Shown here: positions 57,390-64,000 of the stretch, piece by piece
Position numbering within the stretch: the stretch's first letter is position 1
Layout of the letters: every line of letters begins with the position of its first letter
Assembly (NCBI GenBank): GCA_964034945.1
Contig: OZ035962.1
Location: 70,462,774 to 70,526,773, forward strand
Direction: 5' to 3'
From: Chrysopilus asiliformis
Lineage: Eukaryota; Arthropoda; Insecta; Diptera; Rhagionidae
DNA: 64,000 nucleotides
Position numbers and translations under genes: made by a program
Notes under the pieces: generated by a model
The model's input: only the letters and a program-made list of their open reading frames with translations
The model's database searches: none
What the model was told of the DNA's origin: nothing

Positions 57390-58851
57390 CAGTGTTGGGG
57401 CCAGATAATTATTTTTTTATCTAGATAAAGATAAAGATAAATGCTCGTAATGTTTATCTAGATAAGATAATAGATAATGAAAATATGAAAGATAATAGAT
57501 AAGATAAGATAAAAAGCCAAATTATCTAGATAATTTTTAGATAAATATTTATTTTGACATTGCACAAAATTCAAAATTACGTACTAAAAAAAATAGCACA
57601 AAATTTTTTGCTTTTTTTGATTTCCAATTTAAATATAATAAGAAACGAAATAATAATAAAAGAAAACGGATAAGAAACGTTATCGTAACGTAACGAAATA
57701 ACGAAATGATTTTCGGGCTTTTTCTTCAAAATTACGTTATAATGAACGTTATAGAAATTCAATTCCGTTACCATAACGAAAAACGAAAAAAATATTACGT
57801 TTTTTCGTTGTTTATTAGTATTTCCTTGTTTTGTTCAGTATTATTTTTTGTGAAATTTCCCACAAAAGTTCATCAAGTATAACCCCACAGACATAAAATA
57901 TAATCAAAAATATTGGAGTAGTGTTTTTAATCGTATTTTGATTCTAAATCGGATTTTGTTTTGGCCAGATTCACTCTATTTCTGGAGATACAAAAATGGA
58001 AATCTTCTAAGCAAGTTTTTTGGTAGCGAAAAGATTTTCTTTTTAGTAACTCCAGAAGTAGAGCGAAATTCTATAAAAAAATTCTATATCTTTGATATCA
58101 AAATCACGCTTTTGTGGAGACAGTTTTTTTAATGAACAAAACTTTTGTGTGATTTTTTGTCTTTTGTATTTTTTATTGATTTTTTAACTTAATAATCACA
58201 TTTTTTTCCGTTTTTATTTGTATTTTCTTTTTGCTGAGTTTTATTATTTGTTATACAATTTATTTTTATGGAAACTGAACTGAATTACTTTGTGATAAAC
58301 TATTATTACAGTGCGTTTTTTTGTTTTCAGTTTCAATACAATGTGTAACGGAATAATAACATTATAACGTAACGAAATTAAGTTTTTTATCGATACAAAA
58401 CGAAATAACGTCACGAAATATAAGTTTAATTTTGCTACGTAAGGAAATTTATAACGTTATGATTTTTTATTTCGTTCATAGCCCGGTTTACACTTGGCAA
58501 CAGTTACTGGCAGAACTTTTTTTTTATGGACAAGAGAAGAGAGGCGAGGGAAAGAGTGACACTTCGCTTCCTTGTCTGTAAACAAAAATTGTTGCCAAGT
58601 ATAAAACTGTTCCTAAAAAAAGTTTTTAGGTTTTCAAAAGTATGCAGAAAACAATTTCGTTTCAGCATTTTTTCAGATTTAATTTTTTGATTTTCGGTGG
58701 TAACGATTATCTCTAGATAAATGGGATTTTCCTTTATCTAGATAAGATAAAGATAACTTTTTTGGGGTGTTATCTAGATAAGATAAAGATAACATTTTTT
58801 TTTATCTAGATGATTATCTAGATAATTATTATCTAGATAACCCCAACACTG
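57390..58851. mobile_element. hAT element with TTATCTAGATAA subterminal repeats
   Basis: Ends CAGTGTTGGGG and CCCCAACACTG are perfect inverted repeats with CTCGACAA on both sides. Both subterminal zones are packed with palindromic TATCTAGATA and AAGATAAAGATAA units. The middle has a second motif set, AACGTTAT/ATAACGTAACG, in inverted clusters at about 57670-57780 and 58330-58470. A small foldback ACTTGGCAACA / TGTTGCCAAGT follows at about 58490-58600, so other elements may be nested. No transposase frame. Confidence 0.85.
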
Positions 58852-58939
58852 CTCGACAAGCAACTCATTTACAGCGATTAAAAACCTCAGTCGAACACAA
58901 GTTCTCAGAACGAGCAACTTTAGACTATTTCTGACATAA

Positions 58940-59335
58940 AGCAGCTGTTTATTTACGATAGTTTACATTCTTTACGATTCTTTACTACAAATATTGTTTA
59001 CGCGTGAATGTACAACACTGTTGCCGCCTTTCTTCTATATTTTATGGGGGGAAAATCATAAAAATAGTAAATATTGCATTTATTGTAAATCGTACTGATT
59101 TCTTGGTCTGCTTTTCTTATCCACGTATTGCACTATCTTCGACTTATTTTATAGGCCTAGCTCACAATAAGAACTTGTTCTGAAAATTTAGTTTACAGTG
59201 GTAAATGGGGATTTTCCATTGGCAAAAGAGAGGTAAATATAATTATTAGATAGAGCGACACGAAAAAATTCACAACAAAATCGTACTAAAAATTGACACA
59301 AATTCCTGAGAGTAAGACTGTGGAAAAGAGATATA
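58940..59335. other. Spacer
   Basis: No defined feature between two Harbinger-type copies. Confidence 0.35.
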
Positions 59336-60005
59336 TGGCGTTTTCGACTGGCATGCTCTTTTTGCTCTGAAGTTGCTCTAAAATTGCTCACTCTGAGAAC
59401 TTGTGTTCGACTGAGATTTTTTGATCGCTCGAAAAAGAGTTACGTGTTCGAGTGACGAAAGTACTCCGTATGCGAGCACTAAAAGAGCTTTTTTCGAGCA
59501 ATTTTGTGATCTGCTTGTGATGTAATCAGATTTGAGTTGCTCTTTTGAGGTTAAGGCTAACAAAATCGTGTCAAATTGAAAATATTCTTGTGTTTGATTT
59601 TTTGCATTCTTCTTCATCTAGTGAAGAAGAATTTCATTTGGCCACAAATATATTAGGACAGTGCCCAGTTAAGAGGAAAATCCCAAAATTAGATACTTTC
59701 GTGTCATTAATTGACGCGTATGATGATGAACAGGTAACACATTTTTAAAATAAGACAATTGTTTTTTTATTCCCTTTTTATAGTTTCGTAGGCAACTTAC
59801 AAATTTTATCCATGATTTCCACAAATAGAAAATATTTAAATATCAAAAATAATTTCCAAGAATATTCTTGCCGGCGAGCCATCAAATGTCAATTTTTATT
59901 TGTTTTTGTTTTATGCTTCTTCTTGTTCTTTGAGAAATCCTCGACTCGCAAGTAGAGGTGCTCGAAATCTGCTCGAAAATACCTTGCTCTAAACTGTGGT
60001 AGAGC
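59336..60005 (+). mobile_element. Harbinger-type element, copy 2, right end lost
   Basis: Starts TGGCGTTTTCGACTGGCATG like copy 1 and follows it to GCTCTAAACTGTGGTAGAGC, where it breaks off before the right TIR. It retains more coding sequence than copy 1. Confidence 0.75.
59572..59828 (+). pseudogene. Harbinger-type protein N-terminal exons (broken start)
   Basis: Exon 1 reads IENILVFDFLHSSSSSEEEF, then HLATNILGQCPVKRKIPKL, DTFVSLIDAYDDEQ and a phase-0 donor GTAACA at 59734. After a 50-bp intron ending TTTTTATAG at 59783, exon 2 gives FRRQLTNFIHDFHK and a stop. The D-E-Q then F-R junction resembles the start of Harbinger transposases (acidic Ser/Glu run, then DEE-FR). Copy 1 has ATG where this copy has ATT, so the start is lost here. 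The rest of the transposase is deleted. Confidence 0.55.
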
Positions 60006-60280
60006 CTTTGTCTTTTAGATCGGAAAATGTGAAGATTGACACAATCAGCCAATTTGGTTTTGGTCCGGGTAATGTGGACCAATGTTGTGTGCTCAGTTCA
60101 CACAAACCAATTTTCTTTGTCACTTAAAAAAAAAAAATTCTGGCAATATGACCTTCCTCCAAAAAAGTCTGAAACTGAATAAGCTTTCAACGCAAACAAT
60201 TGGTTTCACAGATCAAGTGTCGCCGGTTCATGTTTGAACATAAACTCAAATTAATTTGCCAATCTGGCAATTATTGACAA

Positions 60281-60739
60281 CCCGTATGGTGATATGGCAT
60301 TGTTCGAAGTTTTAAGTGAACGGCGAACAGTTGTATCAAAATTCCAGTTTGAAGTCAAACTTTCTAATTAGATTTTTTTTTTAATTTATTCCAATCGGAT
60401 TTTGATGTATGGGAGTTTTATGTAGAAATTCTAAATAACTTTTGTTCTTGCACTTTTTTGATCAGATGCATCGTTTTTCAGATATTCGCATAAAACTTTT
60501 TCGTTCGTATGAGGGGTGTCCACCCTAATGGTCCATTTTAACCCATTAACGAACTTAGCCCTGCATTTTACGAAAACCGAATCTGCATAAAATTTCAAGT
60601 CTCTGCTCAATCCGTACGCCCGCGAAAATTCAATATTTTTTATCATTCTCAACACACTGGTGTAATTAGTGTGATGACGGGATCTTGGCGTTACAAACGG
60701 TAAGGCAAATTTAAAATACCCTTTGATTCACCATACGGG
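60281..60739 (-). mobile_element. Second copy of the CCCGTATGGTGA-ended element, inverted
   Basis: CCCGTATGGTGA at 60281 and TCACCATACGGG ending at 60739 bound a minus-orientation relative of 43643-44135. Shared landmarks are CGTTTGTAACGCCAAGATCC, AACACACTGGTGTAATT and TCCATTTTAACCCATTAACG. The outside sequence TTGCCAATCTGGCAATTATT is also shared with the other copy. Confidence 0.7.
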
Positions 60740-60819
60740 TATAAAAATATCAGACTCGATAATCCGATTCAGGGTGTGAAATCAATTCTGTGGTGAAAAC
60801 CTAAAACATGCTAAGTGAA

Positions 60820-61240
60820 TTTTCAAGGGAAGCCAAAGTGATCTGTAAAAGTGCAAATATAGAACACTCGGGCTTCTTCTGAAAATCGACTTAAAATGTT
60901 TTGGGTTTTTGCCACGGAATTATTCTGATAATCGGGATACTACTGTAAAGTATTTTTTTTTTAAATGCAATTCTAGTCGTTCTTTTAGACACCGATGGCG
61001 CATAGTTTCATTTCTATGCCGATCTTTGCATCAAGTCTTGTTGACAGGTTGCAATTTTTACATTGTCGACTGCGTTTCGTTAATTGCATTTGTCGAGTGC
61101 TTGTAAATAGTGTCAGGTCGTTAAAATATTCACATTTTACGAAATCATGGCAAAATGGGCGAGACGAATCTTCAAAACGGAACTGTCCCGGTCAAGAAGG
61201 ACCGTCTGATAAGCCTATATTTAGGTGTCAAAGAAAAAAA
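60820..61240 (-). repeat. Unclassified repeat U1, copy 2 (inverted)
   Basis: The minus strand matches 4443-4860 in order, including AGGCTTATCAGACGG, AAGATTCGTC, CGGTGTCTAAAAGAACGACT and AGAATTGCATTT, but it is longer in the middle. Confidence 0.5.
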
Positions 61241-63299
61241 AATGATTTGTATATTTAATATGTCTGTTAATTCAAGAATTTAAGATTAGAATTAGTATTA
61301 GTTGTAATAAATCAGTTGTCTAAGGCTATGGAATATGAAACCCCATTGACGTGGGGTACACTTTTTGAAACATTTTCAATGTACCTGGCCAAAAATAAAC
61401 TTATTAAAAGTAAGACAACCGACCAGTATTGACAATAACGGCGGCAGCGGAAGACAAGTAAATAATGCCAGTTCTGCCTCAGTAGCAAAATATTTCTAAG
61501 CAGTTAACCATCCAAGATTTCACGTCAACTTGAAATCAAACTCATCGCCGCTAGTATATCAGCATTAGGTCTGCGCCAAGACATTTCCATAATTCTCTTG
61601 GTGGAATCCAATCCCGAAATCAAGTACAAAATCAAAACCCTAATACCAAAAACACAAGAAGCAACGACAACTCGTTTTTAAGTAAGAAGTCACGACAATA
61701 ACACGATTTCAGCCGATTGGAATTCGTCACAATCGGAATAACGAACTCAAAAAACACGATAAAGTAGAAAAAACCAAGTTATAATTTTTTGTTCTTCAGT
61801 GGCAAGGCAGAAAAAAATCTTTTCATATCATCACTAACACATCACAAAGGTGAGACGAATATATCTCACTAACACACTGACTTCGAAATGTCCTTCCCAA
61901 AAACTCTTCAACTTCACCGCTTCAAACTTCAGGCTCGGACATTAGCAAGCGAGTAAAAAAATCAGAAACAAATAAAGAAAAAAATCGACACGAGAACGCG
62001 ATATAAAAAATTCACCTTGTCTTCTTTTCAACTTTTTTTTACTCGTTTTGTTTTTGCTAGTGGTGTTTATGACGCACAGAAACGCAACAAAAATGTCGTA
62101 AGTAAAAATAAAATCCAGAGGGGGGAGTCATTGAGTTTATCACCTTCTCTGTCTATTCTCCAGTGATTCCAAGTTTTTTTTTGTTATTTTGTAGCTTTTG
62201 TTTTTTTAGTATGGGTTTTTCTTTTTTTTTGTGCTTTTGTTATTTGCCCTCCTTCTTCTCATGGTCCCTTTTTGCTCTTATTGTTCTTTTATGACGTTCT
62301 ATAATTTTTTTCCGGCAAACGATACGGATACACCTACACTATAAAAGAAAAACACATTACGACGAATTTAATTCATTCATAGCGCACATGCATTTAATAC
62401 AGGTTTACTGCATGTATGGAAGCAAATTATAGTTTGAGTGTATGCAGCGGGGATATAAAATTTGGAAATATTTTTTTTATTTGAACAACGTATTTCTGTT
62501 CTTTTTGCAAAATCTTGTTACACAAATGCTGATCTTTCCGTTTGTGTTTGTACTCTCTTGTGCCATAAAAAAAGTGTGTATAGTAGATCTAAATTTCTAT
62601 GAAAAAAAAGTATGTATTCATATAGTACAAAACTGTATTACCAGATTAATTTTAATGCCAATAATTCGCCTCGAGAGTTGATTTTCCCGGGTTTTTATGA
62701 ATTGTCCGTACAGGCACTTTCTTCTTTAGAACGCGGATTTTCCTAGGCAAGCAAAAAGCTTTGCATACATCCCTCTATTTACACGGTTTTTTTTATAAGC
62801 GATTTCAAAAAACGCTGAAAAATTCTGAAACCATAAACACGGTATAATCACTGATATCCTACAACTAGATCAAGCCATTTGCTATCTCAAATGGACCACT
62901 GAAACGTCAAAAAGCTATGACGAAAAAAAGGGACAAAGCTAGTAATTCTGGGAAATTAAAATTCTGGAAAAAAATGCTTATGCAGGTTCCCGACGGAATA
63001 TTATCCAATCCCTATACCGATTATTCATGTTAATATTCAGAGCTGCCACTGTACATTAATATGCAATTCTCTAAACCGTGTATAAGTCTTATGAGTTCGA
63101 CGTAAAACATATAATTCAAGTGTTATTGAGTTGGTTGATTTGAACGTCTGGTATCACTAAAATTCGAAGACAAAATGAGACAACCATAGTCACGCTGTCC
63201 CATATTTTTGCTATGGAATTGTTCGAGTGCCGAGATCTAGTAGTAGGATATCTGTGGGTATAATAGGTTTGATCTATTATTTGTAACGGATTTCTAGTC
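61241..63299. other. Gene-free spacer
   Basis: A pyrimidine-rich plus strand runs from about 62030 to 62310. A GGCGGCAGCGGAAGAC patch at 61440 and a TCGTAAGTA donor-like site near 62097 were examined, but no exon could be closed around them. Confidence 0.4.
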
Positions 63300-63790
63300 T
63301 TTCGTTCCGCTCCCAAGGAGGGATTGAAATTAATGGAAAATAAAAATCACTCTCTAGAGAACGAAATTCGGGATTTCAGTAAATCGCTCCAAAGAACGAG
63401 AACGAAATTATGGTTTTTACGTTCTTGCTCTTAAGATATTTACATTTGCGTTTTGTTTTTACGCTCTTTGAGAACAGAACGTTAATGCTGGGAGCGAAAT
63501 ATCGTTCTCTCACTAGTAAAATACATACTTATGTGTGTGTGCATCATACCAAAAAGCCATCGCTCGAGGCTTTTATTCATTTTTATGCGAGACCCACAAA
63601 CCGCTTTGAACAAGGAGCGAAAACTTATATAGAAACCATTTCGTTCTTAACTTGGGGGAAGAACAAAAAATTCCTCTCTTTAAAGAACGATTGCGCTTGC
63701 AAATAATTTTCTTTCTTGAGAACGGGAGTCGGAAACCGCAGCAAACGTTTTTGTCGTTGGGAGCGAAATTTTTAAGAGCAAAAATAACGA
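63300..63790. repeat. Region dense in GAACGA / GGGAGCGAAAT motifs
   Basis: GTTCTT/AAGAACGA and GAGCGAAA-type motifs recur more than ten times in both orientations. CTTTCGTTCCGCTCCC at the left and GGGAGCGAAATTTTTAAG at the right suggest the ends of a DNA element with subterminal repeats. No target duplication was found. Confidence 0.4.
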
Positions 63791-63850
63791 AATAACAAAG
63801 TAAAGTTTTGAACACTGGATAGAACTAATCGTTAGACAAAAAAAAACAGT

Positions 63851-64000
63851 TACACCAGCGTATTTAGAATGATGCATCAACTTTATTTTCGAATGCCTGT
63901 ATGTTAGTGGACACGATAACTTGAGAACGAATTGGGCTAGAGACTTGAAATTTAGAACAGCCGTATTTTTTTCATTAAATGGGAGGTCGAGGTCGTAAAT
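63851..64000 (+). repeat. R3 repeat, cut by the window end
   Basis: ACACCAGCGTATTTAGAATG, then ATGCCTGTATGTTAGTGGAC and GGGCTAGAGACTTGAAATTT, parallel the copy at 43735. The GTCT tract is shortened. Confidence 0.5.

Larger units (their letters stand above)
57080..58930 (-). mobile_element. Harbinger-type element copy 3, inverted, split by a hAT insertion
   Basis: The minus strand of 57080-57389 and 58852-58930 matches the interior of the 49701-50209 element. Shared pieces are GAAATGCTCGACTCCC, ACAAATTAAAATTAATTTTG, AAAGAGCAATTCAAATCTTA and CTCAGTCGAACACAAGTTCT in order. Both termini are lost. The hAT element at 57390-58851 lies inside it. Confidence 0.65.

Noticed and set aside
1..64000. A novel defence or multi-gene system
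   Set aside because: No clustered host genes exist in the window. The structured signals are all accounted for by retroelements, DNA transposons and their nesting.

Overview
The window looks like a stretch of an AT-rich arthropod genome, most likely an insect. It shows spliced coding exons with GT/AG borders, Penelope-like, LINE, PIF/Harbinger, pogo/mariner, hAT, piggyBac-like and THAP-domain transposons, and long gene-free AT-rich spacers. There is no sign of bacterial gene organisation. I found no rRNA, tRNA or CRISPR array.

Host coding content is very small. The only convincing host exon is on the minus strand at 31036-31729. It is a GC-rich exon coding about 230 Gly/Pro/Ser-rich residues, with a good acceptor and donor. 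A phase-compatible minus-strand first exon may lie near 46248-46560, ending ATG ATA G before GTTAGT, which would give a ~14.5 kb first intron. A less certain plus-strand exon with a GTAAGC donor ends at 46811. The segment at about 46.3-48.9 kb is richer in GC and CpG than its surroundings and could be promoter or first-exon territory.

The most striking object is a composite Penelope-like retroelement (PLE) insertion at 6361-12046, flanked by a 13-bp target duplication. It holds one complete minus-strand copy with an intact 840-codon RT plus GIY-YIG ORF. Next comes a 5'-truncated tandem copy, then an inverted 5'-truncated copy, and finally 75 bp of the next unit. The copies look identical, so the insertion is recent. 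Each unit end carries a hammerhead-like motif.

The rest is mostly a graveyard of DNA transposons, many with terminal inverted repeats (TIRs) and target-site duplications (TSDs) readable in the sequence. PIF/Harbinger elements (TTA/TAA duplications) lie at 32032-34299 and 37879-38337, and a second Harbinger-type family at 49701-50209, 59336-60005 and a nested inverted copy at 57080-58930. hAT elements with 8-bp duplications lie at 37326-37786, 53518-54069 and 57390-58851. Pogo/mariner-like elements with TA duplications lie at 26403-27017, 30098-30209, 35259-36917, 45084-45898 and 54791-55104. Short elements carrying THAP zinc-finger exons lie at 14578-16194 and 41864-42793, with a THAP pseudogene at 49100-49363. 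LINE 3' fragments lie at 1339-1683, 40822-41590 and possibly 21480-21650. Several unclassified dispersed families, including one carrying GTCT microsatellites, recur in both orientations. One pair forms a large inverted repeat at 39363-40235 and 43385-44742.

The genes do not form a pathway. The window is a long intron or intergenic landscape shaped by repeated, often nested, transposon insertion.
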